A stretch of DNA of 64,000 nucleotides. Source: Ricordea florida (taxonomy: Eukaryota; Cnidaria; Anthozoa; Corallimorpharia; Ricordeidae). A program made the position numbers and the translations under genes. This document shows, in pieces, positions 44,455 to 56,069 of this stretch. The notes below the pieces were generated by a model. The model worked only from the letters and a program-made list of their open reading frames with translations. It had not been told where the DNA came from and searched no databases. Position 1 is the stretch's first letter; each line of letters begins with the position of its first letter. The DNA is taken from positions 5,528,469 through 5,592,468 of the forward strand of contig OX453275.1 in NCBI GenBank assembly GCA_949710005.1. Direction: 5' to 3'.

Positions 44455-47400
44455 TTACTTGTTCTTCTCAGGCAGCAGAGAATAGCGAGCTACAGCACAC
44501 TCGTACAGCTTGACCGGATTGTCATCTGGTTTGCCCAGAATCTCAATGCGGTGGTCTATAAAATGGTAGTCAGGCATATTCTCGACCTTCTTCTTGGGTC
44601 TAAGAAACAAAAACAAACACTTCGATCAACGACAAAAGAAAAAAAAAACTGCGCCCTACATAAAAAGCTGACAGACGATTTTACCAGCTACGTCCGCTCC
44701 GTGAATAATGACTTTGTAAACTTTAGAAAACAATCTAATAACCAAAAGTCAAAGCAAAGTAGAACTACAGAAGCGAGACCTACCAAGCCTACGCCTGGGC
44801 TAGGGTCATGTTCTGATTACAGCATTACTAATTCACTTTATTAGTTATAATTAAGACCAGAGTCCACAGGCAATGGCAGCAAAAGGGAGGCGAAAATATG
44901 TTTTCCAGGTAATAGTAAGACTGCATGTGCATCTGTAAAGTGGAGCTATATTTTTGACCACGGCTACTCAGGCTTCCTTACCATGTCCCCCACCATGGTG
45001 TCAATAGCTGTATTTTTAGGTGTACATCGATAGTTTTGTAACTGTGTTCATCGGCAGTCTAAGCACAGCGCAGACCGCATAATCACTGAGTCAGGAACCA
45101 CATATACGCTCACTTATTACTCTCAAAAGGATACTACTCTGAATAATTAACGTAATCAACGAAGGCAACTTATCATGGCACTTAACGTACATGTAAGAAG
45201 TGTTGAAGTCAACTCTCAAATGGCGGCCATCGTTAAGCAACAGAGCCATGTTGACATCTCCCTTCAGCAGACCATCACTCTTGTCGTCCACATACATTAC
45301 TTCAGTGGATGGCTCCCATTTTACTGTCTTCTTCTGCATCACCGGACCATGAGGAGGAAATTCGCCAGTGAAGTGAATCTTATAGTAGAAAGAGTCACCT
45401 TTCACACTGTTAATGAAGAGAGAAGATTCAAAAATTAAAATTTCATTAAAAGCCCCGCCACAAAAGGGTTAATATTGTCGGAATCTTTTCCTGTCGCTTT
45501 TGTTGTCGGATTATCTACAGACAATTGAACGTGATATCTTTAAAAAACGTCGAAAACGTGTCTATTATTATGGTTTAAACTATTTCATGAGAACTCAGAT
45601 ATCAAAAAGATCGAAAACAGGAATGACTGGACAATACACCATACTGAGATCTAGGAATAATGCACAATAAAGTGATTTTAATGGTAAAATGGGGGATACG
45701 TATAGCATTCGGAGATTTTGTTTAAACAATGTAAACTATGGTATTTTTCCGCTTTTAAGTGGGTCAGCGTGTTGCGATTTTCCTTAAAATAGGCATAGGT
45801 TTCTCATCTGCTAACCTGATGTCGCTTCGGACGTTACTTATGCCCCCGTCTTCATAAGTCATTTTTCGTTCCCAGGTATACCCGCCACCAGAAACGGTCT
45901 GCTTGAAAAAGTCTGGTATATTGCCTGGGTATTTGGTGAATGTACGGTTGCCATACTGAAATCCTGGTGTCAATACATCGAAAGAAAACGTCAGAGGCTT
46001 GCCTTCCTTCTCTGTAAGATGTAAAGTCTGTGTTCCTCTGCAAACAAACCAGAAATAATGAAGATGCAAAACATGCTTGGAAGTAATAATTCCAAAGGTT
46101 TATATAGGACGTTATCAAAGAGAAAATAAATTTCGGATATTGTAAGGAACTTGATTCGTATTCGAGAGCACTTAGTGTTGGAGATCAGAACAGCCAAGAT
46201 CAAAGAGAGAATTGTCTTATTTTAGTATTGATAGCGGAGCTCCACAGCGGCTCGAAGAGCCGCAGAGCGGAGCCCCCATAACTACCATGCGAGGATAGAA
46301 ATTGAGAAAACCATGCGTTTGACTTTTCATGGTCATCGTGGCTAGCGGCATGGCTCCCGGGCGCGTGCGCCTAGCGACGACGATGTTGCCCCAACATGGC
46401 GGCCATAGTCATCCGGGATATTTAGAAGGTCTTAAACCGAAACGAGGCTTTGTTTTTTGCGCGCTTTTCGCGGCTTGCCGCGGCTACACAACCTACAGCC
46501 AGCAGTCTACAGCAGTCTACAATGTTTTGCTGAAGAAACGGATTATTCATAGCGGTTTTGGAGGAAAAATTTTCTTCCTACAAGTTTTCAAGCGTTTTTG
46601 GAGGGACATAAGCATAAAGCTGAGTTCTTTCTACAAGTTTTCACGCATTTTTGGAGGGACTGTGTGAGGAGCTCCGCTTTTAGGTTTGCCTAAATCTATT
46701 TAATAGGATATCTTTTAATTTTTCGCGAACAAACAGTACGGCGGACAGTTCTAATAGAATGTGTGTCCTTTAGTCTCTACAAGTGCCAGGAATGGAGAAA
46801 ATTCCATAATTGTTGAGGAGCTAAGTTCAAGTTGCTCGCTTGTCTTGAAATTAGATTAGAACAAGACTTCAATTAACCAAAAAACACGTTAACTTTAATA
46901 ACAGACTTAATATCGGGCAAGGAAGAATAGTATAAGTAAACCCTCTTCTTAAATGTCCTATTAAAGACTTCCTCCTTGTGTTCTTCAGTAGTTTGTTGTT
47001 TTAATAAATGCAGAGGAAAGGAAAACAGATTGGCCCGCATCTGCACTGCTAACCTCAGCTAAAGGAACATCACAGACCAATTTATAGCGGGGCTCCCACG
47101 CGCGCGAAGCGCGCTTGGGACAGAGCCCCATACTTATGGAATATGGTCAACCTCTTTTCTTTTGGTTGTCACGTGACTGACCGAGCGTACGTACGTACGT
47201 ACGTACGCGTCTACAGACTGTACGGGTAGGGTAGGGGAGACTATCAAAACGAAGGGAGGGGTATCTCAGGCATGTCTTGGCAAATCCACATCTTTTATAT
47301 TGGACATTCACAATATGTCAATTGGAGGCGAGCTCGGGAAAGAGAAAGGAGACGAAATTATAGCGAAGAATGCCGAGAAGCAGAAAGAGTCCGGGCTCGA

Positions 47401-49097
47401 GAAAACTGACAAAATGTTAACGAAGAACGCCGAGAAGGAGAAAGACTCCGTGCTGTGGAAAACAGACAAAATTGTAGCGAAGAATGCCGAGAAGCGGAAA
47501 GACTCCGTGCTGTGGAAAACAGACAAAATTGTAGCGAAGAATGCCGAGAAGCGGAAAGACTCCGTGCTGTGGAAAACAGACAAAATTGTAGCGAAGAATG
47601 CCGAGAAGCGGAAAGACTCCGTGCTGTGGAAAACAGACAAAATTTTAGCGAAGAATGCAGAGAAGCGGAAAGACTCCGTGCTGTGGAAAACAGACAAAAT
47701 TGTAGCGAAGAATGCCGAGAAGCGGAAAGACTCTGTGCTGTGAAAAACAGACAAAATTTTAGCGACGAACGCCGAGAATCGGAAAGACTCTGTGCTGTGG
47801 AAAACAGACAAAATTGTAGCGAAGAATGCCGAGAAGCGGAAAGACTCCGTGCTGTGGAAAACCGACAAAATTTTAGCGAAGAATGCCGAGAAGAGGAAAG
47901 ACTCTGTGCTTTGGAAAACAGAAAAAATTTTAGCGAAGAACGCCGAGAAGCGGAAAGACTCCGTGCTGTGGAAAACAGACAAAATTGTAGCGAAGAAAGC
48001 CGAGATACCCTGCTAAAAGCCATGCAAGAGAGAAACCTCGGCTCGTAGGGTAAAGCAGAGAAGGTTTTTTGCTCATGATTATGAATTATAGGATTGAAGG
48101 AAACCCTGAAGTTCTTGAGTGCTTAATAATTTTACGATTTCATTTTTAAATAATTCAATTTGAGTGGCATCCATAACTCAATTTAATTATAACATAACAA
48201 AAAGGAAAAACATTTACATTTATCTTGCTTCCATGCAGGCTATATACTGGAACTCAGATATCAAGCTAAATTAAGTAAAAAATGCTAGCGGAACTGTCTA
48301 AATGTGTTTTTATATAGATAGTTTTATCTAAGCCTTTTGCATACATTTTACCATACCTTGTAGTAAACATCTATTTTACCGAGGTGTTCGTTTTAACACG
48401 AAAATGACAAGAGTTGTGTCCTGCATTTCCCAGTAGCGTGTACCGAAATCTTTTAAATACATTTACGCAAAAAGAATGGTTAATTTCATCAGGAATAGAA
48501 TACAGTACATTGATAATTTGTGTTTTTTGTAGAATATACTCCATGACTTTGTAGGTAGAAAGACCGTACTAATGGAGACGAAAGTTTTTACAAAAATCAT
48601 AGCGAGTGAACCGACCTCGACACTAAACTATAGTTAAAAACGTTTGTGAATTCCTTCACAATATTTTAGAATGCTTTTACAGTTTAAAGTGAAATGAAAG
48701 TACTAAACGGGAGCCCCGCTTTTAGGCTTGGCTAAATCTATATATTAGTAATTTTCTCTTGACAACTGGCAACACCCAAAAATGGAAGCATCTCGTAAAT
48801 GAAGAAATCAGTGCCACTTTTAAACTGAACGCAGTGACCGAAAAATTTCATGATCTTTACTTACTCGTAAGGTTCTCCTGTTCCATCCCCAGTGATCTTA
48901 AATTTGTCGCCGTTAACAGTGCAGTCCATCTCCAAACTGATCTTCATTACTTCTTTTACTCCTTTCTGTAATTTAGACTTGAGGTTAGTCTCGGTAGTCT
49001 TCAGTTATTATTAATATCCAGTAAATTCATCAGTGAATACAACTGAAACATCCGTCTCTTCCTATTACATCCGTCTCTCTTGTTTAACACTTACCAT
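44455..49097 (-). CDS. GFP-like fluorescent protein, five exons, complete
   Basis: Exons, with GT/AG sites and matching phases: 49097-49095 (only the ATG is coding), 48965-48865, 46037-45816, 45406-45191 and 44599-44455. Together they give 228 residues, the normal length for coral FPs. The chromophore tripeptide is Gln62-Tyr63-Gly64 (LTPGFQYGNRTF). The conserved Arg92 (TWERKM) and Glu214 (LYECAVARY), needed for chromophore maturation, are present. His197 sits where DsRed has Ser197; His at this place is found in some cyan FPs, so cyan or green emission is likely (inference). It forms an 11-strand beta-can in the cytoplasm. The N-terminus MKGVKEVMKISLEM recalls robust-clade coral cyan FPs. No damage is seen. 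Intron 2 (2.8 kb) holds repeats, and a retrotransposon starts 27 bp past the stop. Confidence 0.95.
46231..46707. mobile_element. short element in FP intron 2 with GCGGAGCTCC ends
   Basis: It starts ATAGCGGAGCTCCACAGCGG and ends GAGCTCCGCTTTTAGG, then TTTGCCTAAATCTATTTAATA, so the subterminal GGAGCTCCGC is inverted. The same terminal pattern bounds 47083-48747. The open frame at 46329-46667 has no family features. Confidence 0.5.
46708..47082. other. FP intron 2, unique part
   Basis: No gene or repeat recognised. Confidence 0.4.
47341..48020 (+). repeat. 57-bp minisatellite, about 12 units, open in several frames
   Basis: The period is exactly 57 bp (for example GTGCTGTGG at 47450 and 47507). 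Because 57 is a multiple of three and the unit lacks stops in several frames, long frames appear on both strands. Plus-strand units read ENRQNCSEECREAERLRAV (19 residues) or AKNAEKRKDSVLWKTDKIV. Confidence 0.95.
47455..48048 (+). CDS. 197-codon repeat frame, possible transposon protein fragment
   Basis: This is the frame reading (ENRQN[C/F]SEE.REAERLRAV)n. It continues upstream, after one TGA near 47408, into unique sequence QYVNWRRARERERRRNYSEE, and downstream into a unique end SRDTLLKAMQERNLGS before the stop. Unique flanks in the same frame make it the most protein-like of the alternatives. The charged, heptad-like units would form a helix. They resemble the repeated Arg/Glu-rich N-terminal region of some Helitron proteins (weak, remembered). 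It lies in an FP intron on the opposite strand. Confidence 0.3.
   Translation: MENRQNCSEECREAERLRAVENRQNCSEECREAERLRAVENRQNCSEECREAERLRAVENRQNFSEECREAERLRAVENRQNCSEECREAERLCAVKNRQNFSDERRESERLCAVENRQNCSEECREAERLRAVENRQNFSEECREEERLCALENRKNFSEERREAERLRAVENRQNCSEESRDTLLKAMQERNLGS
48748..48864. other. FP intron 2, splice donor side
   Basis: Contains the GTAAGTAAAG donor (minus strand from 48864). Confidence 0.6.
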
Positions 49098-49220
49098 GAT
49101 GGTAGAAGTAAAGTAAAATGTCAACTTCACAGCTCTTCTGATTTCTTGTTCGTGATCTTTCCTCTTTCTACTCACCGAGGTGAATGGGGACTCAGCTCTG
49201 TGCACGCAGTTATATACCTG
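49098..49220 (-). promoter_or_regulatory. FP core promoter and 5' UTR
   Basis: TATATAA on the minus strand (49216-49210) lies about 115 bp upstream of the start codon, placing transcription start near 49180 and giving a 5' UTR of about 85 bp. The ATG occupies the last three bases of exon 1 (CATCATG followed by GTAAGT). A related but TATA-poor sequence is at 665-860. Confidence 0.65.
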
Positions 49221-49360
49221 TGGAATTTCACACTTGCGCCTAAAAGGTTATTTGTGGAATCACGCTCAACTGGTCACAAACAGAAGAATAAAGTCAAGCT
49301 TGGGAGTAATTTGTTCTAAATGGCGGTTTTGTCCATTGAAGTCAATGGAATCTGACGTCC

Positions 49361-50817
49361 TACCAGGTGCGGCAATTTCACAATGTACCGACCAAACAGA
49401 CGTTTTCGTGGTCGGATTTTAAATTACGTTTTAAGCATTACCGCAAATGCACCATTGCATGAGTTAAGCAATGAACAGAGATACAAGATGATGACATGAA
49501 AGAGGGAAAAGCGTATTTAAATAAAACACCAGTAATAATATTAACTTTTCTTGAATGTGATAAATAACAGAATAACGTTCAAGTTTTGAAGGATGAAAAG
49601 CATCGATTAACACCATTATTATTAATCATAGCAGGAATCGCGGTTGGTTATGGGTGAGGGTCCTGCAGCATAGACAGCTCACACCACGGCTCCGTTTTAT
49701 CATTGTTGAAGGATTACATGGTTGTGGACGTTTCCGCCTAAGTGCTCAGGCCTCATTTCAATGGGTTATTGTAGCTAAAAATAAGTCAATGAATTAACTA
49801 TTGTATCCTAATACAGTGCAGTTGAAATTTTATTACATTATTATTATATGAATAATGTGGCCGTACGGTCTATAAAGTTCTAACTGCGACCGTTTACTTG
49901 CAAATGTATGAAACAACGGAAAACGTTTGAAAGCAGGGAGCAGATCTATTGTAATACAAAAAAAGATAGAAAAGCAAGATTGCTAAATATTTCTGAGACC
50001 CAGCGAGTATTAAAAAAAGCAATAGTTCAACACGGTAGTTATTTGTGATAAAAAGCACCGCATGGGCCCCAAGCTCCGGATATAAGAGGATTTACATAAA
50101 AATGCAACGGTATTATTTTTGGTAAGAAGTTTCAGGCAAATTCTTTACAATCGGGTGCTGCGGGGCCTCCTGTGAAACGCGGACTAAACGAAAACATCAC
50201 GTCTTGCTTAAGCGCCTTTGAACATATTCATATGAAAAAGTGCGCTATATAAATTCATTATCATTATCATTGTCATTGGTCAGTATAACTTCGAAATTCA
50301 ATAAAAGATTGAAATTCGATTAAAAAAAAAAACAAGAAAAGCTTCTCAGTATAAAAGATAGTAATGCAAGAATAGAAAACAAAACATATTGAGCTTCCTG
50401 GTTCTCTTAAGTCGTTGTAAAACGTGAGAATATTCATGTATAGTTTTAAACGACTTAACAGACTCGAATCGTGACAAAGACTTGTACATAGCACCACGAT
50501 CAAAAGGCCATGGTGCGAATAGCAAAAGCGAGCGTTTATTGTAAATTGCTTAATTTTTGTTTTCTATTTTCGATATTGTAAATAGTTTGTGCATAGTTAA
50601 TATGGCTTATGCAAGTCCAGTCATGCGTATAGTCCACGTGACTTATAAATCGTTAGCAGCAAGGTATTCAAACTTGCCCCTGACAATGGCAATTTTGGAA
50701 GATTTCGGAAACAATAAAACAATCGTGGTCAAACGAAGGCGTGTCAGACACCAAAACCTTGTTCGTCTGAGAAAGGAACGCTCCCTTAAAGAAAAGCCTG
50801 TTAGAAACGATAAGTGT
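49361..50817. repeat. duplicated block copy B, left part
   Basis: 49650-50465 matches 1-660. Positions 50660-50765 match 2470-2580. The open frame at 50557-50862 spans this match, but copy A is not open there, so I do not call a gene. Confidence 0.6.
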
Positions 50818-52220
50818 TATCCCATCCGCATTCTAGTGATACGTCGGGGGCTGATTAGTTAGCGGTAACAAAACGCTCTTCAAACGGACAAAAGTTGTGC
50901 CTCCCTGTAACGGCCTCCTGCCGACAACCACTGCGACCATGGCATTTGGAAAGTAAATGAGCGTTATTACTTTAAACATGCAGCTATGTTTAGGAGTTTT
51001 GTAACTGCTACAAAGAGGTTTCTATGCATTCACAGTTCTTGTGCTTTTGAATTCACTTCTAATCCAAACAATGAAAAAGAATAGCTGTGCCGTTGTACTG
51101 TTTTAAAATATTTTAAATTGATCATAGCAAATTTGATAAAAGCCCTGCCCTCACAATGGTAGACTGAGGTGTTCATTACTTTCTTATGGCATTCCTTTGA
51201 TGTTGCCTAGTGTTAATTGGAACTAGTGTCACCGTTAATAGAAACCTGCGAAATATTAAATTTCAAAAGTTATCAAAAAAGCCTTTTGCAAGTAACATGA
51301 AACATCCGGTGTGGCTCGTATATTACTTTTAAAATAATGATGTATTCATTTGTATTCACGGAATGCAAATTTGTCTTTTCAGAAGAAAGTCATACACTTG
51401 AGCAACTTGTCAATCGTTTACGATATGGTAATCACAAGTCTGCACCCCTAACCCCAAACCAGTATGACGGAACGCCATTATCCTGTCTCAAAAAAGTGTT
51501 TGTTGTCAGACCTTTCAGTTCAAAAAGGCTCTGCAGCATCTCGGCCTACAATGGGAAGTAGGAATTGGTTTTCAGCTTGAAGGAAATAATTCAAGCCAGT
51601 CAGGGCAATAGACCTTTTTCCTTCATAATCCCCGCACAATAGAAAAAATGAGAACAGCGAGTGCTTTTATAGACTGAAGGCCGAGTAAGCGAAAGAGATC
51701 AATTAAAAAAAACTGCTGCACAGTCAGAAAATGCTAAGCCTTGCTTAAGAGAGTCATAAACGTTCCTTTTCCAGCTGTTAGCTAAAATCCCGACAAATCA
51801 GTTGAAGCGGCTTTCATGCCGTCTCACCTTCGGACAACAAAAGTCTCAAAATGGCAAGAATGTTTTTGACTCGGCTAAATGGAAAACTATGTACATGTCA
51901 AGTATGGAAGCAAATGAGTCATTAGGTATCGTAAATTGTAATTAATTCTTTACAGGTACTTTTATGTTCTCTTTGCACTATTTGTTTTAAGTCCGCATAT
52001 TTACAGTATACTGAGAAATTAGCACAGAAGCACTAAACACATCAACTCTTAAATTAAGGGACTATTGCTAAATTACTTTTATTCAAACCAGCAGTTAAAT
52101 AACGTTGGTGCTCAGCTTTTAGGCCTGCTTGAATTTGTAGCCTGTTAATAATAATGTACTTGTTTAGGTAATAAAGTGTTTTGGAGGCGACAATTAAACC
52201 GGTTTTGCACACGCAAAAAT

Positions 52221-52988
52221 GAGTCTGGGTAATTGTCGAGAGTCGAGAGTCGAGAGTAACATGTCGAGAGTCGAGACTGAAATGTCGAGAGTCGAGAGTT
52301 ACATGTCGAGAGTAATTTTTTAAGGAATTGTTTCGTGTTAGTCCGAGAAAGGAGCCACTGATCAATTTGACATAGGAACAATCGCAACTTCGTGTAATTG
52401 CATGCATTTGCGCGGCTTTCGGAATATCTTTGGTCGTCATTGAGAGGTCCCTAATAGAAGTCTGCTTCGAAGACAGAAGGTTGGCACTCCAACAAAGAAA
52501 AAAGACTCAAACGAGAGTTTTACCATTTGTCACGACATATCACCCAGCAGTGCGTGACCTAAAGAAAATTTTAGTGGAAAACTGGGTTGTAATACAAAAC
52601 CAGCCGTTGCTGAAAAGCATCTATGCAAAGCCTCCGATTATATCATACAGGAGAGGCAAATCTCTTAAAGATACGCTCGTTAGAGCGAAAATTTGACTGA
52701 AGGCTAAGATGCATCACTAACCACAACTCACGAGGGGAGTCCGTGTAGGCCTGTCATTATCTTTTGTTTTCAGCAAAGAAAGCCGCACAAATGCAATTAC
52801 ACGAAGTTGTTGCGATTGTTCCGATGTTAAGGTGATCAATGGGTCCTTTCTCGGACTAACAAAACGATTCCTTAAAAAATTACTCTCGACATGTCAGTCT
52901 CGACTCTCGACATGTAACTCTCGACATTTCAGTCTCGACTCTCGACATGTTACTCTCGACTCTCGACTCTCGACAATTACCCAGACTC
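52221..52988. mobile_element. MITE with 9-bp target duplication carrying a retroelement fragment
   Basis: CGCAAAAAT is directly repeated at 52212-52220 and 52989-52997. Inverted ends start GAGTCTGGGTAATTGTCGAG, then GAGTCGAGAG repeats, and extend about 190 bp each side (to about 52410 and from 52795). The single-copy target is seen in copy D (34417-34425). The unique centre contains the Penelope RT fragment 52430-52696. The 9-bp duplication points to MULE-type transposition, and the captured cargo is like a Pack-MULE. Confidence 0.9.
52430..52696 (+). pseudogene. Penelope-like RT C-terminal fragment captured in a MITE
   Basis: The frame encodes a segment with LPFVTTYHPAVRDLKKIL, then PPIISYRRGKSLKDTLVRAK, the linker between the RT thumb and the endonuclease of Penelope-like elements. 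It is intact over 88 codons but lacks the RT palm and the GIY-YIG domain. It lies between the MITE inverted repeats, so it was carried along with them. A relative is at 905-1345. Confidence 0.65.
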
Positions 52989-53850
52989 CGCAAAAATCAG
53001 TTTATAACTTACTGAAGTGATCAAGCAGACTCTGATCTTAGGTCATCCGTGCATGTTCGAAGCAGCTCAGTGCAGCGCTACTTCAAAGCCTTGTGCTGAG
53101 ATACAACAAATTATACTGCTAGCCAAGAAGGGATTATTAACTAACAAGGAATAAATAGTAATCCATAACGTGATTGCAAGTTGCAGCTATAACGAGAGTG
53201 TACACTGAGCTAACTGAGTGCGAAGACCGGTAATTATTTTTCTCACAGCGATGACAACGATAAATCCAAAGCAAAAGTTAAATACAATTAAAAGAGAATA
53301 GTTCTTTGTCCGTTCTATACCAGGTTTTCTGCGGCGATAGTGACGATTATTTTTTTTTCAGTGATTTTTTCACCCATCTTTTTCCTACAGACCATGAAAA
53401 CATTTAACGTTTTTCGAAAATGGCCAGTGCTCTGTGCGTTATATGGTACTGTTAGCTTCCAATAAAGGCTGAAGCCTCTTGTATTATTCACTTTTTAATC
53501 ACGCCTTAATTCCCATTATTGGTTATGATATCTAGAAATGTCAGTGCCAAACAGATTCTGCTTCTTAATTCAATTATTGTCTGTGGTGTGACTCATGTCG
53601 GCGGAATCATGGAAATGAACCATGAATTTCATTTCTGTGGAGAATGCTTCAGGGGATCAGATCTTGCTGCAAACAGATCAGGAAAGAGAAAGATCTCAGT
53701 TGTATAACATTCGAGTGTTTCACCTACAATTTACACCAAACATTCAAAAGAGTAATAAATAATACATGGTTCTGGTAGTATTTTTATTGAAACTCTCTCT
53801 TTGACAGTTTTATTAGTGAATTGTCGAGTTACATAATCAACGTACTGCAT

Positions 53851-54194
53851 ACCAATGTACTATTCAAGTAATACCGGCTAAGAGTTGGCTAATTGAAATA
53901 TCTAATGTGGATAACCAGTTAATTCTACACGTAAAGAATCGTTTAACACTGAAGGAAATTACCGTGCGGTTGTTCTTGTTCTTGACATATACTTTTGTCA
54001 AGTTACGTGAAGTATAGAATAATTGCTATGCTTTATTTCATTCATATACTAAATTCACAAGTTCTTTCTGAATCCATCAGCCAGTGTTTTCAAATGAGCC
54101 AGCTAAAGATCCTCATTGGTAAGAATTAGCAGCTTGGTAATGATTCATATTTCTCTGTTTAGAGTTAACCACCAACTGAGAGCCTGGAGCAAGC
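53851..54194. other. intergenic, nothing recognised
   Basis: No gene seen. Ends where copy C begins. Confidence 0.4.
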
Positions 54195-55530
54195 TAATCC
54201 GCATTCTATTGATACGTCGGGGGCTGATTAGTTAGCGGTAACAAAATGCTCTTCAATGGGGAAATATGGAAGTTGTGCCTCCCCGTAGCGGCCTCCTGCC
54301 AACAACCACAGCGACTATCGCAATTACAAAGTAAATGAACGTTATTACTTTAAACGTGCAGCGATTTTTAGGGGTTTTGTAACTGCTACATAGAGGTTTC
54401 TATGTATTCACAGTTCTTGTGCTGTTGTATATTCACTTCTAATCCAAACAATGAAAAAGAATAGCTGTGCCGTTGTACTGTTTTAAAATATATCAAATTG
54501 ATGCCAAATTTTATAAGTGCCCTGCCCTCACAATGGTAGAGATGTTCATTACTTTCTTATGGCATTCCTTTAATGCTGCCTAGTGTCAATTGGAACTAGT
54601 GTCACCGTTAACAGAAAATCTGACAAAATATTAAATTTCAAAAGTTATTAAAAAAGCCTTTTGCAAATAACATGAAACATCCGGTGTGGCTCGTATATGA
54701 CTTTTATGTATTTATTTTCATTCACTTTACGGAATGTGAAATTTGTCTTTCCAGTAGAACGTCATATTTTCATCATGAGTAACTTGTCAATCGTTTTCGA
54801 AATGGTAATCACAAGTCTGCACCCCTAACCACAAACCCGCGCGTACATGACGGAACACCATTATCCTATCTCAACAAAGCCGGTGTTTGTTGTCGGGTTT
54901 TTTCAGAAAGGCTCTGCAGCATCTCGGCCTACAATGGGAAGCCGGAATCAGTACTCAGCTTGAAGGAAATAATTGAAGCCAGTCAGGGCAACAGACCTTT
55001 TTCCTTCATAATCCCCTCACAATAGAAAAAATGAGAACAGCGAGTGCTTTTATAGACTGAAGGCCAGTATGACGGAACGCCATTATCCTGTCTCAACAAA
55101 GTGTTTGTTGTCAGACCTTTCAGTTCAAAAAGGCTCTGCAGCATTTCGGCCTACAAAGGGAAGTCGGAATTGGTTTTCAGCTTGAAGGAAATAATTCAAG
55201 CCAGTCAGGGCAATAGACCTTTTTCCTTCATAATCCCCGCACAATAGAAAAAATGAGAACAGCGAGTGCTTTTATAGGCTGAAGGCCGATTAAGCGTAAG
55301 AGATAAATTTAAAGAAACTGCTGTACAGTGAGAAAATGCTAAGTCATAAACGTTCCTTTTCCAGCTGTTAGCTAAAATCCCGACAAATCAGTTGAAGCGG
55401 CTTTCATGCCGTCTCACCTTCGGACAACAACTTGAAAGTCTCAAAATGGTAATAATGATTTGAATCGGCTAAATGCAAAACTATGATGGAAGTAAATGAG
55501 TTATTAGGTATCATAAATTGTAATTCTTTA
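54195..55530. repeat. duplicated block copy C
   Basis: Starts GCTAATCCGCATTCTATTG and matches 50818-51960 closely, with the segment around 54870-55060 repeated again at 55070-55270. Confidence 0.7.
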
Positions 55531-56069
55531 CAGGTAAGTTTACGTTTTCTCTGCACAATTTTCGCGCAATGCCTATATATGGTCAGAAAATCATTGTTAT
55601 CCGTACAGTCATAACAGATATCCTGCGATATACGTAGCTGGCCAAGATTTGAGTGAAATCTTGCAAAGTGCTGTACAACCAAAGTTTTTCTCACTGCGAA
55701 AAGCATTTTGTTGACAATTTGTTGAATAATAATTTGTTGAATAATAATCCTGCTCAATCTTGCGGAATATTGTCTGATTTTAGCCAACTCGGCCTACGAC
55801 CTCATCGGCTAAGTATCAGGCGATATTCCGCATAATTTCACAGGATAATTGTCAACTAGCTGCAGTGCAACAATTTGCACAGTGCAGTTACATGTTATGT
55901 GTTGAGGAATAAGGGCATTGCTGGTGTGCAGTTAATTTTTGGAAAAAGGCAAGCTAGCAAAAAAACAAAATGAGGTGCAATCATGAAGGCACATTGCTGT
56001 CGATGCCATGGCATGATTTTCAATGTTGGTTACCTAAGCATAGCTAATAAAGCCCATACATGTGTACAT
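55531..56069. other. intergenic, nothing recognised
   Basis: A direct repeat TTGTTGAATAATAA occurs at 55719-55747. No gene recognised. Confidence 0.4.

Larger units (their letters stand above)
47083..48747. mobile_element. related element in FP intron 2 enclosing a 57-bp minisatellite
   Basis: It begins TATAGCGGGGCTCCCACGCG and ends GGGAGCCCCGCTTTTAGGC, then TTGGCTAAATCTATATATTA. Inside are a GTAC/ACGT microsatellite (47187-47210) and a 12-unit 57-bp array. Subterminal inverted repeats, a 3' stem and a central tandem array resemble Helentron-associated (HINE) elements, but I see no Rep/helicase and no diagnostic ends. Confidence 0.45.
50818..53850. repeat. duplicated block copy B
   Basis: Colinear with copy A (1491-4440 plus 18238-19570) and, over its first 1.1 kb, with copy C (54195-55530). 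It is interrupted only by the MITE at 52221-52988. No conserved gene is seen. Confidence 0.7.

Noticed and set aside
45852-46203. Alternative frames overlapping FP exon 3 and intron 2
   Set aside because: Shadows of the FP exon; the FP reading is supported by splice phases and conserved residues.
47308-48023. Long minus-strand frames (221 and 224 codons) over the 57-bp array
   Set aside because: They arise because the repeat unit is a multiple of three without stops. They have no unique protein-like flanks, unlike the plus-strand frame.
50557-50862. 101-codon plus-strand frame
   Set aside because: It lies in the duplicated block and the equivalent region of copy A (about 2470-2600) is not open.
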